Source of the DNA: Stutzerimonas decontaminans
GTDB taxonomy: Bacteria > Pseudomonadota > Gammaproteobacteria > Pseudomonadales > Pseudomonadaceae
Assembly (NCBI RefSeq): GCF_000661915.1
Contig: NZ_CP007509.1
Span: forward strand, 434,001-498,000
Direction: 5' to 3'
Length of the DNA stretch: 64,000 nt
Part shown: positions 17,067 to 25,983 of the stretch, in pieces
Numbering within the stretch: the stretch's first letter is position 1
How the letters are laid out: each line of letters opens with the position of its first letter
Notes under the pieces: generated by a model
What the model was told of the DNA's origin: nothing
Database searches by the model: none
The model's input: the letters and a program-made list of their open reading frames with translations, nothing else
Translations under genes and position numbers: made by a program

Positions 17067-17804
17067 GTGATAGCGCGCCGTATACATTATTGCTGGTTTG
17101 GCGGGCAGCCAATGCCTTTGCAGGCCAAGCGATGCCTCGCTTCATGGGCCTATTATCTTCCTGATTATGAAGTGGTGCGCTGGGATGAAGCCGCTTTCGA
17201 TCCAGCGAGTCATCCATTTACCGCTGCGGCACATTCGGCAGGCAAGTTCGCATTTGTAGCCGATTATGTGCGAATGCACGTGCTCGCTAAAGAAGGAGGC
17301 ATCTATCTTGACGTCGATGTGGAGGTTTGTGCCTCTTTTGACGAGCTTTTAGATAATGAATTCTTCATCGGGCTCGAGGATCGTCAACGGTTCGCGACGG
17401 CCGTTATCGGAGCGTCTGTCGGGCATTGGCTTCCTGTCCATATGCTTGAATATTATGGGCGGGTCCAGTTCGACGAAGAGCGGTTGTCCGAGCTGGTTAA
17501 CGTGAATGAAGTAAGCCGGTTGATGCTGGCGAGGGGCTTCACTGGCAGTGGTGAGGAAGAATTTCGTGGAACCGAGCGAGTGCTCGGTGTCGGCCGGCTC
17601 GCTGATGCTGTTCGCGCACCGAAGGTGGGCATCCAGCCGCTTGCACGCCATCTGTATGCTGGGAGTTGGCGTAGGCGTGATGGCAAGAGCTTGGCAAGCC
17701 GTCTGGCCAGAAGCGCGCGCAAGGTGCCAGAGCACCTCGGCGCCTGGTTGGCCTGGCAAATGTTCCGGCTCCGCACCAGGCTTCGACGATTTAGACATCG
17801 TTAG
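17067..17804 (+). CDS. GT32-family glycosyltransferase (OCH1-like, DXD)
   Basis: The 245-residue protein has the GT32 sugar-transferase signature: IARRIHYCWFGGQPMP at the N-terminus, ADYVRMHVLAKEGGIYLDVDVE with DXD at residues 82-84, then FIGLEDR. Such enzymes add hexoses or HexNAc to surface glycans using nucleotide sugars and a divalent metal. The C-terminus is very basic (RLRTRLRRFRHR), perhaps for membrane association. The start is GTG 17067 immediately after a TAG. It is the last plus-strand gene before a convergent pair of kinase-like genes, and its outer-core role is inferred from location. Confidence 0.75.
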   Translation: MIARRIHYCWFGGQPMPLQAKRCLASWAYYLPDYEVVRWDEAAFDPASHPFTAAAHSAGKFAFVADYVRMHVLAKEGGIYLDVDVEVCASFDELLDNEFFIGLEDRQRFATAVIGASVGHWLPVHMLEYYGRVQFDEERLSELVNVNEVSRLMLARGFTGSGEEEFRGTERVLGVGRLADAVRAPKVGIQPLARHLYAGSWRRRDGKSLASRLARSARKVPEHLGAWLAWQMFRLRTRLRRFRHR

Positions 17805-17836
17805 CGTCCCGTTCGGGGTAAGCGCAAATGTAATGG

Positions 17837-18688
17837 CTAAAGTTTTCCCCTAAATGGGATTAAATAACGTGCCTTGCGTCCTGCACCGTTATGCTTGAAA
17901 TGCTGATAAAACTCTTGGGCTGTTTTGCTCTTCAGTTCACGGCGGTCGTGCATGTAGCTCCTGATTATTTCGTCATAATCCTTTTCGGATATTAGGCGTT
18001 CAAGGGAATGTTGGTAAAAAAGCGCAAGTTGGTAGCCGACCGTTTCGTTATGATATGCAGTAGATCCGATAAAGCAGTTCTCTAGATCGATAACTTTTGG
18101 ATTTTCTAGGGAATGGTCTGGAAACATGATGTTTCCTGCCCAAAGATCAAGGTGGTAGATTCCTTTAGAGTTGAGGGTCATGAGCGAATCTAGCGCCGCT
18201 CGGATAAACCGCTCGAGTTGCGCCGGATGACTATTTACCCAGTCGAATCCATTGGTATAGCCTGCCAGGTTCTCGAATGCCAAAAATACTTCCCGGACCA
18301 ATCCAAGCCTGCCTCGTGCAAATCCAAGCCCTGTCAGCCTTGGGATCATGTTGGTCTTTTGGTTTGCTCTAAAATTGTTTCGCAGTTCGGCCAGGGGCCA
18401 GTCATACGCGCCGGAGCGGCGCTTAAGGCCAAAGCTAATGCGCAGACGTGATGGGTAGCTTTCGATAGAGGAAGTTTTTACGAATATTTGCTGGCCATCG
18501 CAAGTTATGCAAGGCTGGGCGAGGCGTTGGCGGCCCATTCGCTTCCGTAGTGCAATGAGTTCCTCTATCGATTCGAGGTTGCCAATCAGGGCTGATTCAT
18601 CACCCACGCTGAAAGCGACTAGATCGCCATGCTGCGCATTAACTTCATGTTTTAGGCCGGTGACTCTTCTGGGGGTGCGCATGGACAT
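17837..18688 (-). CDS. Kinase-like protein of the LPS locus, opposite strand
   Basis: The 283-residue protein has a kinase fold pattern: QIFVKTSS (Lys71), catalytic loop GIYHLDLWAGNIMF (Asp181, Asn186) and KVIDLENC (Asp201). The active site appears complete, so phosphotransfer to a core sugar is plausible. It is read against the direction of the main core operon and follows another kinase-like gene, overlapping its 3' end by 44 bp. The coding sequence is A+T-rich compared with waaP and the PA5006-type kinase, suggesting transfer. The ATG at 18682 is an alternative start two codons in. Confidence 0.72.
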   Translation of the reverse strand: MSMRTPRRVTGLKHEVNAQHGDLVAFSVGDESALIGNLESIEELIALRKRMGRQRLAQPCITCDGQQIFVKTSSIESYPSRLRISFGLKRRSGAYDWPLAELRNNFRANQKTNMIPRLTGLGFARGRLGLVREVFLAFENLAGYTNGFDWVNSHPAQLERFIRAALDSLMTLNSKGIYHLDLWAGNIMFPDHSLENPKVIDLENCFIGSTAYHNETVGYQLALFYQHSLERLISEKDYDEIIRSYMHDRRELKSKTAQEFYQHFKHNGAGRKARYLIPFRGKL

Positions 18689-19286
18689 CCTTGTTATAGT
18701 AGAAAGATTGGAGCGCCTCGAAGGGGAAGCTTCCGAGCTTTTTACGGGCGAGGTGATTCTGCATATGGCGAAGATTTCGCCTGATCTGCCAGCTGTTTAG
18801 AGGGAGGAGCTTTTGTTGCAGATCAAGAAAGTCAATCAAGCCAAACCTTCCTGTGGGCAATAGCAGGATATTTCCAATATGTAGCGAGCGAAAGTAAATT
18901 TTATGTTCGTGAAGTTTACGGATAAAGCTCGCCAGCTCAGGAAGCTTAGCTATCAGCGTCTCTGGCGACTCTCTAAATAATCCTTCAAGCGAGTGGCCCG
19001 GCAGTGGCCGATACAGACAGCCACTCAGACCTATGTCACGGTCGAGCCAGAAAGTCTCGGTAATTTCGGGTGTGGCTATACCGTGTGCGGCCAGTGTTTG
19101 CGCATTCCGTGCGAAGCGAATGGCTGCCGGCCGTAAACGAGCGAGCCATGAGGCGCGCCTAGTATGGAATATCTTCAGGTATAGCCCATTCGATAGCGCT
19201 ACCACTTTCGGGCCGCGGCCGTCTCTCTCTAGCACGTCGCCGCTAGCCAGCCAGCTTTCCAGTTCCTGCGCTGTTACAATCCGCAT
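18645..19286 (-). CDS. WaaP/InaA-like protein with Ser in place of catalytic Asp (PA4998-type)
   Basis: The 213-residue protein belongs to the lipopolysaccharide-kinase-like group often named toluene tolerance protein in Pseudomonas. LYLKIF (Lys38) and FGLIDFLDL (Asp152) fit the ATP and metal sites, but the catalytic loop reads IYFRSLHIGNILLL, with Ser134 where Asp is expected and Asn139 retained. It is therefore a probable pseudokinase unless the sequence has another base. P. aeruginosa has a related gene (PA4998) next to msbA. Its start codon lies only 35 bp from the msbA start on the other strand. AGAGGAAC on the minus strand precedes its ATG. Confidence 0.75.
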   Translation of the reverse strand: MRIVTAQELESWLASGDVLERDGRGPKVVALSNGLYLKIFHTRRASWLARLRPAAIRFARNAQTLAAHGIATPEITETFWLDRDIGLSGCLYRPLPGHSLEGLFRESPETLIAKLPELASFIRKLHEHKIYFRSLHIGNILLLPTGRFGLIDFLDLQQKLLPLNSWQIRRNLRHMQNHLARKKLGSFPFEALQSFYYNKDVHAHPQKSHRPKT

Positions 19287-19321
19287 CTTGTTCCTCTAGC
19301 CAGTCGTATGGGGCTCGCCGA

Positions 19322-21139
19322 ATGGCCAATTCTACCCAGCAATCCAGTCTCACTGTGTACCTGCGATTGCTGCGCTACGTGCTTCCATACTGGGGGCTGT
19401 TCGCGGTCAGCCTTGCTGGCTTTTTGATTTTCGCATCGACACAGCCGATGCTGGGCTACATGCTCAAGTTTTTCGTCGATGGATTAAACAATCCCGAGGC
19501 CAGTTTCTTTGCCCAGGTCCCCTATTTGCAGGAGCACAGCTGGCTCGCCGAACTCAAGCTATTGCAGGCCGTCCCGCTGCTGATCATCTTCATCGCCCTC
19601 ATGCAGGGCATCGGCTCGTTCCTCGGTAATTTTTTTCTCGCCAAGGTTTCACTAGGCCTGGTGCATGACTTGCGGCTGGCATTGTTCAACAACATGTTGA
19701 CCCTCCCCAATCGTTATTTCGACAGCCACAACTCCGGACACCTGATCTCGCGGATCACGTACAACGTTACCATGGTCACCGGCGCGGCGACGGATGCGAT
19801 CAAGGTCGTGGTGCGCGAGGGTATGACGGTGATTTTCCTGTTCGCCACGCTGCTGTGGATGAACTGGAAGCTCACTCTGGTGATGCTGGCGATCCTGCCG
19901 GTGATCGGCTTCATGGTGTCGAGCGCCAGCAAGAAATTCCGCAAGCAGAGCAAGAAGATCCAGCTCGCGATGGGCGATGTGACGCACGTGGCTTCGGAAA
20001 CCATTCAGGGCTACCGCGTGGTACGTAGTTTCGGTGGCGAGCCCTACGAGCGGAATCGCTTCCTCACTGCAAGTTCGGAGAACACTGCCAAGCAGTTGCG
20101 GATGGTCAAGACCAATGCGGTCTACACACCGAGTCTGCAGCTGGTCATCTATAGCGCCATGGCAGTGCTGATGTTCCTGGTGTTGTTGCTCCGAGGTGAC
20201 GCGTCTGCTGGCGATCTGGTCGCCTACATCACGCTGGCCGGGTTGCTGCCAAAACCGATCCGTCAGCTCTCGGAAGTCAGCTCCACGATTCAAAAGGGGG
20301 TGGCTGGCGCCGAGAGCATCTTCGAGCAGCTCGACGAGGAGCCAGAAATTGATCGGGGCACGCTCGAACGCGAAGCCGTCAGCGGCCATCTCGAGGTGCG
20401 CAACCTCGACTTTGTCTATCCGGGTACAGACAAGCGCGTGCTGCACGACATTAGTTTCACCATTGAGCCGGGGCAGATGGTGGCGCTGGTCGGACGTTCA
20501 GGCAGCGGCAAGTCCACGCTAGCGAACCTGATTCCGCGCTTCTATCACCATGAAGCAGGCCAGATACTGCTTGATGGTGCAGATGTCGAGTCCTACACGT
20601 TGCGCAATCTGCGCCGGCACATCGCGCTGGTGACTCAGCAGGTGACGCTGTTCAACGATACGGTGGCCAATAACATCGCTTACGGCGATCTGGCTGGCGC
20701 GCCGCTGGACGACATCCGTCGCGCGGCCTGTGATGCCTACGCCGACGAGTTCATCGAGCAGATGCCAGAGGGTTATCAGACGCTGGTCGGCGAAAACGGC
20801 GTGCTGCTTTCTGGCGGTCAGCGTCAACGCCTGGCGATCGCTCGTGCATTGTTGAAGAACTCGCCCGTGCTGATTCTGGACGAAGCGACGTCGGCGCTGG
20901 ATACCGAATCCGAGCGGCACATCCAGGGCGCGCTGGATCACGTCATGCAGGGCCGTACCACGCTGGTCATCGCGCACCGCTTGAGCACGATCGAGAAGGC
21001 CGATCAGATTCTGGTGATGGAGCAGGGCCGCATCGTCGAGCGCGGTACCCACGCCGAGCTGCTGGCCGCGAACGGCGCCTACGCCAGGCTCCACGCGACG
21101 CAGTTCAAGGACGAAGCGCCCGGCGAGCAGGAATCCTGA
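19322..21139 (+). CDS. msbA: Lipid A-core flippase MsbA (ABC exporter)
   Basis: The 605-residue half-transporter has an N-terminal six-helix exporter domain (about 1-330) and a C-terminal ATPase with Walker A GRSGSGKST near residue 390, signature LSGGQRQR, Walker B VLILDEATSALD and the H-loop VIAHRLSTI. As a homodimer it flips lipid A-core across the inner membrane. ATG 19322 follows GGGG weakly. Only 35 bp separate it from the divergent kinase-like gene, so its promoter must overlap that gene. The stop overlaps the mig-14 ATG by one base. Confidence 0.95.
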   Translation: MANSTQQSSLTVYLRLLRYVLPYWGLFAVSLAGFLIFASTQPMLGYMLKFFVDGLNNPEASFFAQVPYLQEHSWLAELKLLQAVPLLIIFIALMQGIGSFLGNFFLAKVSLGLVHDLRLALFNNMLTLPNRYFDSHNSGHLISRITYNVTMVTGAATDAIKVVVREGMTVIFLFATLLWMNWKLTLVMLAILPVIGFMVSSASKKFRKQSKKIQLAMGDVTHVASETIQGYRVVRSFGGEPYERNRFLTASSENTAKQLRMVKTNAVYTPSLQLVIYSAMAVLMFLVLLLRGDASAGDLVAYITLAGLLPKPIRQLSEVSSTIQKGVAGAESIFEQLDEEPEIDRGTLEREAVSGHLEVRNLDFVYPGTDKRVLHDISFTIEPGQMVALVGRSGSGKSTLANLIPRFYHHEAGQILLDGADVESYTLRNLRRHIALVTQQVTLFNDTVANNIAYGDLAGAPLDDIRRAACDAYADEFIEQMPEGYQTLVGENGVLLSGGQRQRLAIARALLKNSPVLILDEATSALDTESERHIQGALDHVMQGRTTLVIAHRLSTIEKADQILVMEQGRIVERGTHAELLAANGAYARLHATQFKDEAPGEQES

Positions 21140-22035
21140 TGTTGCAGTTCTTGCAGGGCTGGCGCGAGCGTGGCTGGTGCGTTATCGACGCAGCGACGTA
21201 TGCCGAGGTCTGGCAGCGCTACGGCGGCAGCGTTGCGACTCACCCTGAGGTCATCGAGCGGCTGGCTGAGCTCGCTGGTATTCCGGTGCGCTATCTGGGC
21301 TGGGAAAAGCAAGGTGAACTGATTGCGGCGGTTCCTTGCTGGGGGCGGCATCTGGCGCTTTCCAAGGATGTGCTGAAAAAGACCGGCAAGCGCGGTCTGT
21401 TCGATATGGGCAACGCGGAGATCATTCTGCCGGTTGCCGAACGGGCTGAGGTGCCGGTACGCCAGCGTATGCGCTACGTATCCGAGCTCAATGCTACCGC
21501 GATCAGCACGTTGCGCGAGCAGCCAGAGGGCCTGGCGCTGGCGCGCGAGCCGGAGGAGTATTCGAAGAAATTTCGCTACAACCAGCGTCGCGAGCAGCGC
21601 CTGTTGGAAGAGGCTGGTGGCGTCTTGCGTCCGATGCAGGATTTCTCGCCGACCGAACAAGCCGCAATGTATGCCGATTTGTTCCAGCGCCGCTGGCACT
21701 TCGAAGCGCCCGGTAAGGGGCATCTGCAAGAGGTTTTCACGCTACTTCGCGAGTTCATGACCGGCTCGGTGGTGCTGCTCGACGAGCAGCCCATCGCCAT
21801 TCAGGTGCTTTATCGGGTCGAAGCACCGAATTGGGTGTCCATCGAATACATCAACGGCGGTGTCGATCCGCAACAGCGCGATTTCAGCCCCGGCAGCGTC
21901 CTCAGCTTCGTCAACACCCAGGCGGCCTGGGCCGACGCCCGAGCGCTGGGCAAACCGCTGCGCTATTCCTTCGGTCGTGCGGACCGTGAGTACAAGGACC
22001 GCTGGTGCAACCGCGTCCCGGTCTATCAGGTGTGA
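21139..22035 (+). CDS. mig-14: Mig-14-like protein (antimicrobial-peptide resistance, GNAT fold)
   Basis: The 298-residue protein matches the Mig-14 family: WCVIDAATYAEVWQRYGGS at the N-terminus, KFRYNQRREQRLLEEAGG in the middle, and the C-terminal YINGGVDPQQRDFSPGSVLSF with FGRADREYKDRWCN. Salmonella Mig-14 is an inner-membrane-associated factor for resistance to cationic peptides; the fold resembles FemX/GNAT acyltransferases but the reaction is unknown. ATG 21139 overlaps the msbA stop and dnpA follows after 3 bp, so the three are cotranscribed. In PAO1 the mig-14/dnpA pair lies upstream of waaL instead. Confidence 0.85.
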   Translation: MLQFLQGWRERGWCVIDAATYAEVWQRYGGSVATHPEVIERLAELAGIPVRYLGWEKQGELIAAVPCWGRHLALSKDVLKKTGKRGLFDMGNAEIILPVAERAEVPVRQRMRYVSELNATAISTLREQPEGLALAREPEEYSKKFRYNQRREQRLLEEAGGVLRPMQDFSPTEQAAMYADLFQRRWHFEAPGKGHLQEVFTLLREFMTGSVVLLDEQPIAIQVLYRVEAPNWVSIEYINGGVDPQQRDFSPGSVLSFVNTQAAWADARALGKPLRYSFGRADREYKDRWCNRVPVYQV

Positions 22036-22038
22036 GCC

Positions 22039-23433
22039 ATGAGTGCACGCAAGCAGCAGCTGCTTAAACGTCACCGCCAGCACAAGCGCATCGCGCTGCT
22101 CGTCGCGCTCGTTGTGCTGCTGCTGATTGGCGCGCTATCCAGTTGGTGGCTGCTGCCGCTGTTGGTGGTTCTCGGCTGGATCGCCCATGAGGCATGGTTC
22201 GCTGATCATCTGTTTTACCGGCCGCAGGACGACTACCGCTACGCCTTTTCTGAAGATGCCAAGCGCTATCCGGTGCGTGTCGAGGACGGCCGTCTAGTGC
22301 TGTCGGATGGCTTCGAGCCTGCGGATACGCTGATTCTCGAGGTCAATCTGAAGGCCAGCTGGCTAGGGCGCTGGCGCGATCCGCAGGTATGGATCGGTGA
22401 GGACCGGCAGGACTTCGAGCGCGGTGTCGCGGGGCGGCGTTACCTCAATCTGTCCGGTCAGCAGGAGCTGCTCGCCCAGGGCAGGCTGAACATTCGCGGG
22501 CGGTTCTGCCGGCTGTCGAGCGATGCGACCCTCTATGCGATGCGTAATCCGGACTACGCCGAGCGTCGGATCCTGATCATCGCTCCCCATGCCGACGATG
22601 CCGAGCTGGCCGCCTTCGGCCTGTACAGCCGGGCGAGTGAGGTCGCCATCGTTACCCTGACTCAGGGGGAAATCGAGGCGAAGAACTACCAACGCCTGGG
22701 TTTGGACCAGGCCGCTGCGGCTCGTTTGAAGGGCCGGTTGCGCAGCTGGGACAGCCTTGCGATACCGCTTTGGGGCGGCGTGCCGCAGTCGCAATGCGTG
22801 CAGCTCGGCTATTACTGCCTGCAGCTGCCGGCCATGGCCGAGGAGCCGGCTCACGCCTTCGGCTCGCGGGAATCGGGCGAGCAGGACACCCGCAGCGTAC
22901 GTCAGCACAATCCTCTGGCGTTGCCGGCTGATGTGGATGGCTTGCCGAGCTGGGACAACCTGCAGGCTGACCTGCGCGCGCTGCTGACGCACTTTCGCCC
23001 CGAAGTGGTGGTGACGCCGCATCCTGAACTCGATCCGCACGCCGATCACGTCGCAGCCACGCGAGCCCTCTGTCAGGCGATGGAAGAGGGTGATTGGTTG
23101 CCAGAAACGTTACTGCTCTATGCTAACCATCTACATGATAATGATCGCTGGCCGATGGGCCCGGCTGACGGCGGCGTGGCCTTGCCTCCCGCCATCGAGC
23201 CGCTGCCGATCGATCATCTGTGGAGCCCGACGCTGGATGCAGACGCGCGGCTGAACAAGGCCATGGCACTGGCCATGCAGCATGACCTGCAAGGACCTTT
23301 GCCGTTCAAGCGGCGCCTGCGTCGACTGATCCAGGCGGCACTAGCCGGTCGCCGCTGGCCTGCCAGCGGCGACGACGAGTTTTTCCGCAAGGCCGTGCGT
23401 CGCCACGAGCTGTTCTGGGTGCGTAAGTTGTAG
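22039..23433 (+). CDS. dnpA: PIG-L family de-N-acetylase DnpA
   Basis: The 464-residue protein has one or two N-terminal transmembrane helices (about 18-50) followed by a PIG-L/LmbE deacetylase domain. The zinc motif is APHADDAELAAFG (His184, Asp186, Asp187), with a later PHPELDPHADHVAAT supplying the remaining histidine. It probably removes N-acetyl groups from a core or O-antigen sugar. The P. aeruginosa homologue PA5002 is linked to fluoroquinolone tolerance in persisters. It starts 3 bp after mig-14. Confidence 0.88.
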   Translation: MSARKQQLLKRHRQHKRIALLVALVVLLLIGALSSWWLLPLLVVLGWIAHEAWFADHLFYRPQDDYRYAFSEDAKRYPVRVEDGRLVLSDGFEPADTLILEVNLKASWLGRWRDPQVWIGEDRQDFERGVAGRRYLNLSGQQELLAQGRLNIRGRFCRLSSDATLYAMRNPDYAERRILIIAPHADDAELAAFGLYSRASEVAIVTLTQGEIEAKNYQRLGLDQAAAARLKGRLRSWDSLAIPLWGGVPQSQCVQLGYYCLQLPAMAEEPAHAFGSRESGEQDTRSVRQHNPLALPADVDGLPSWDNLQADLRALLTHFRPEVVVTPHPELDPHADHVAATRALCQAMEEGDWLPETLLLYANHLHDNDRWPMGPADGGVALPPAIEPLPIDHLWSPTLDADARLNKAMALAMQHDLQGPLPFKRRLRRLIQAALAGRRWPASGDDEFFRKAVRRHELFWVRKL

Positions 23434-23447
23434 CAGCTTTGCCGCGC

Positions 23448-23477
23448 TGGACAGGCCGGCATTTTCCACAGTGTTAT
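23448..23477 (+). promoter_or_regulatory. Candidate sigma-70 promoter for hldE
   Basis: TGGACA (23448-23453) and TGTTAT (23472-23477) are separated by 18 bp, about 38 bp before the hldE ATG. The -35 box matches consensus at five of six positions, the -10 at four. It lies in the 81-bp gap after dnpA. Confidence 0.3.
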
Positions 23478-23514
23478 TATCCCGCCGTTTTTTCTCTTCC
23501 TCGCTGGAGCCCTC

Positions 23515-24936
23515 ATGAAGCTGTCCATGCCCCGTTTCGACCAAGCCGCCGTTCTGGTGGTCGGTGACGTCATGCTCGATCGTTACTGGCATGGCGGTAC
23601 CTCGCGGATCTCGCCTGAGGCGCCGGTGCCCGTGGTCAAGGTCGAGCAGATCGAGGATCGGCCCGGTGGTGCGGCCAACGTGGCGCTGAACATTGCGGCA
23701 TTGGGTGCGCCGGCGGCACTGGTGGGGGTGACCGGTGAAGACGAAGCGCGCCAGAGCCTGGCCGACAGCCTCGCCGCGGCGGGTGTTAAGACACATTTCC
23801 AGTGCATCGAAGATCAGCCCACCATCGTCAAGCTGCGGGTGATGAGTCGCCATCAGCAGCTGCTGCGCATGGATTTCGAAGAACCATTCGATACCGACCC
23901 GGCCGCACTGCTGGCCGAAGTGGAGAGCTTGCTGGCTGGGGTCAAGGTGCTGGTGCTGTCTGACTATGGCAAGGGCGCGCTGAAAAACCATCAGGCACTG
24001 ATCCAGGCCGCGCGGCGCCGCAGGATTCCGGTCCTCGCCGACCCCAAGGGCAAAGACTTCGAGATTTATCGCGGCGCTTCGCTGATCACGCCGAACCTGG
24101 GCGAATTCGAGGCGATCGTCGGGCATTGTGCCGATGAGGCCGAGTTGGTGAGCAAAGGTGCGGAGCTGATGAGCTCGCTGGAGCTCGAAGCATTGTTGGT
24201 CACCCGCGGTGAGCATGGCATGACCCTGCTGCGGCCGGATCAGGCGCCGTTACACCTGCCGGCGCGCGCCCGCGAAGTCTTCGACGTCACCGGCGCCGGG
24301 GATACCGTCATTTCCACCTTGGCAGCGGCCATCGCTGCTGGCGAGGAGCTGCCGCAGGCGGTGGCGTTGGCCAACCTGGCGGCCGGCATCGTGGTCGGCA
24401 AGCTGGGTACTGCCTGCATCAGCGCACCCGAATTGCGCCGGGCGGTTCAGCGTGAGCAAGGCTCCGAGCGTGGCGTAATGACCGTCGAGCAGTTGCTGAC
24501 TGCGGTCGAGGACGCCCGTGCGGAAGGCGAGAAAATCGTCTTCACCAATGGCTGTTTCGACATCCTGCATGCCGGCCATGTGACCTATCTGGAACAGGCC
24601 CGCGCGCAAGGCGATCGTCTGGTCGTGGCAGTCAACGACGACGGCTCGGTCAGCCGCCTGAAGGGGCCGGGGCGGCCGATCAACTCGGTGGATCGCCGTA
24701 TGGCGGTGCTGGCGGGTCTGGAAGCGGTGGACTGGGTGGTGTGCTTCTCGGAGGATACGCCGGAAAACCTGCTGGCCCAGGTTCGTCCCGATGTGCTGGT
24801 CAAGGGCGGCGACTACGGCGTCGACCAGGTGGTCGGCGCTGAGCTGGTCAAGGCGTACGGTGGGGTGGTGAAGGTGCTGGGTCTGGTGGAAAACAGCTCG
24901 ACCACCGCCATCGTCGAGAAGATCCGCAGCCGCTGA
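23515..24936 (+). CDS. hldE: Bifunctional heptose-7-phosphate kinase / heptose-1-phosphate adenylyltransferase HldE
   Basis: The 473-residue cytosolic enzyme makes ADP-heptose for WaaC and WaaF. The N-terminal ribokinase-like domain (about 1-320) has [16 protein letters not shown] and the anion-hole motif [14 protein letters not shown]. The C-terminal cytidylyltransferase-fold domain has [20 protein letters not shown] with the HxGH motif. Full length for the family. It ends the core locus, and the facing minus-strand gene ends 70 bp downstream. Confidence 0.96.
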   Translation: MKLSMPRFDQAAVLVVGDVMLDRYWHGGTSRISPEAPVPVVKVEQIEDRPGGAANVALNIAALGAPAALVGVTGEDEARQSLADSLAAAGVKTHFQCIEDQPTIVKLRVMSRHQQLLRMDFEEPFDTDPAALLAEVESLLAGVKVLVLSDYGKGALKNHQALIQAARRRRIPVLADPKGKDFEIYRGASLITPNLGEFEAIVGHCADEAELVSKGAELMSSLELEALLVTRGEHGMTLLRPDQAPLHLPARAREVFDVTGAGDTVISTLAAAIAAGEELPQAVALANLAAGIVVGKLGTACISAPELRRAVQREQGSERGVMTVEQLLTAVEDARAEGEKIVFTNGCFDILHAGHVTYLEQARAQGDRLVVAVNDDGSVSRLKGPGRPINSVDRRMAVLAGLEAVDWVVCFSEDTPENLLAQVRPDVLVKGGDYGVDQVVGAELVKAYGGVVKVLGLVENSSTTAIVEKIRSR

Positions 24937-25005
24937 GTCTGGATACGTCGACAGCGTATCGTCAGTCAAAATGGATAGCCGCTTTCCGCGGCGATCCACG
25001 TTGCT

Positions 25006-25893
25006 TCACCGGGCTGCCGCCACCGGCCGTGCCGCCCACCAATCCCGCCAGCGAACCCGCTCGTCGCGCACCACCCAGCCTTCCTGCGGCGCAAAGCTTT
25101 CCGATAGCCACAGGCCGCGAGTGTTCACCGGGCTGAACTGGCCATTGCGCAGTTGCAGCAGCTGATCCTGCGGCTGGCCCTGATGCACGGGTATCAGGTA
25201 GATGTCGGGCCGGCTGCGCTCCAGACGCGCAACCAGTTGACCGTCTTCCAGGCGTTCGTCGACATGAAACAGGCTCAGCTGACGCGCTTCCTTCGGCAGT
25301 TCCATGCGCATGTCATAGACCAGCTGCAACGATGCCGTAGGCAGGTGAACATAGGCGCGAGGACGCTCCATCAGTACCATGTTGCCGCACTGCACCGGGC
25401 GCGTGGCGCCGGATTGCGAGGCGAGCTTGAAGTGCACCGCCTCGCGGTAGTGCAGGCTGGCCTGGTACGGAGTGGGCAGCCAGGTATCGCCGAAACGCCC
25501 GGCTAGCCAGCCTTCAGGGGTTTCCAGCAGGCATTCTTCGGCGATTTCCTGGATGGCGGTGAGCAGCGGAAGGTTCAGCTCATGGGCCGGGATGTAGCCG
25601 GAAATCAGCTTGAGGACCACGTCACCACGGTCCGGCCGCTGCTGACGGACCAGTACCCAGTATTCGCGGCCCTGCCAGCTCATGGTCAGACGCACCGAAA
25701 CGCCGAGATTGGCCAGTTCGATGGCAAAACGGCCCGGATCGGAAACCTCCACCGGGCGACGGCGTTCGATCACTTCGCTGAAGTTCAACGGCCGGCCCAG
25801 ACTCTGGTAGCTCAGGTGGTCCTGGCTGGCCTCGACGTAGAGCGGCAGGGTCTTGAATGCGGCAGGGCTCTTGCGCACCAGAACTCTTGGCAT
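25006..25893 (-). CDS. Conserved Pseudomonas protein of unknown function (PA4993-type)
   Basis: The 295-residue protein is soluble-looking, with no signal peptide or membrane helix. The central stretch SGYIPAHELNLPLLTAIQEIAEECLLET resembles a nudix-like box (E-I-x-E-E-C), and REYWVLVRQQRPDRGDVVLKLISG precedes it, so a nudix-type fold is possible, although the canonical REUXEEXGU pattern is incomplete. By memory it is conserved beside the aldo/keto reductase and the FAD enzyme in P. aeruginosa. It is last in a minus-strand group, 91 bp after the aldo/keto reductase. Confidence 0.7.
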   Translation of the reverse strand: MPRVLVRKSPAAFKTLPLYVEASQDHLSYQSLGRPLNFSEVIERRRPVEVSDPGRFAIELANLGVSVRLTMSWQGREYWVLVRQQRPDRGDVVLKLISGYIPAHELNLPLLTAIQEIAEECLLETPEGWLAGRFGDTWLPTPYQASLHYREAVHFKLASQSGATRPVQCGNMVLMERPRAYVHLPTASLQLVYDMRMELPKEARQLSLFHVDERLEDGQLVARLERSRPDIYLIPVHQGQPQDQLLQLRNGQFSPVNTRGLWLSESFAPQEGWVVRDERVRWRDWWAARPVAAAR

Positions 25894-25983
25894 TCGGTTT
25901 CTCCTTGCGGCGAAGAAAGTAACCGCGCGGCATCAGCGTAATGCGCGCCCGCGCAGCGGATGAATGTTGCCGCCAGGACCGCT

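Noticed and set aside
24942..24960. 6-bp inverted repeat GATACG/CGTATC after hldE
   Set aside because: Too short and without a T-run to be called a terminator.
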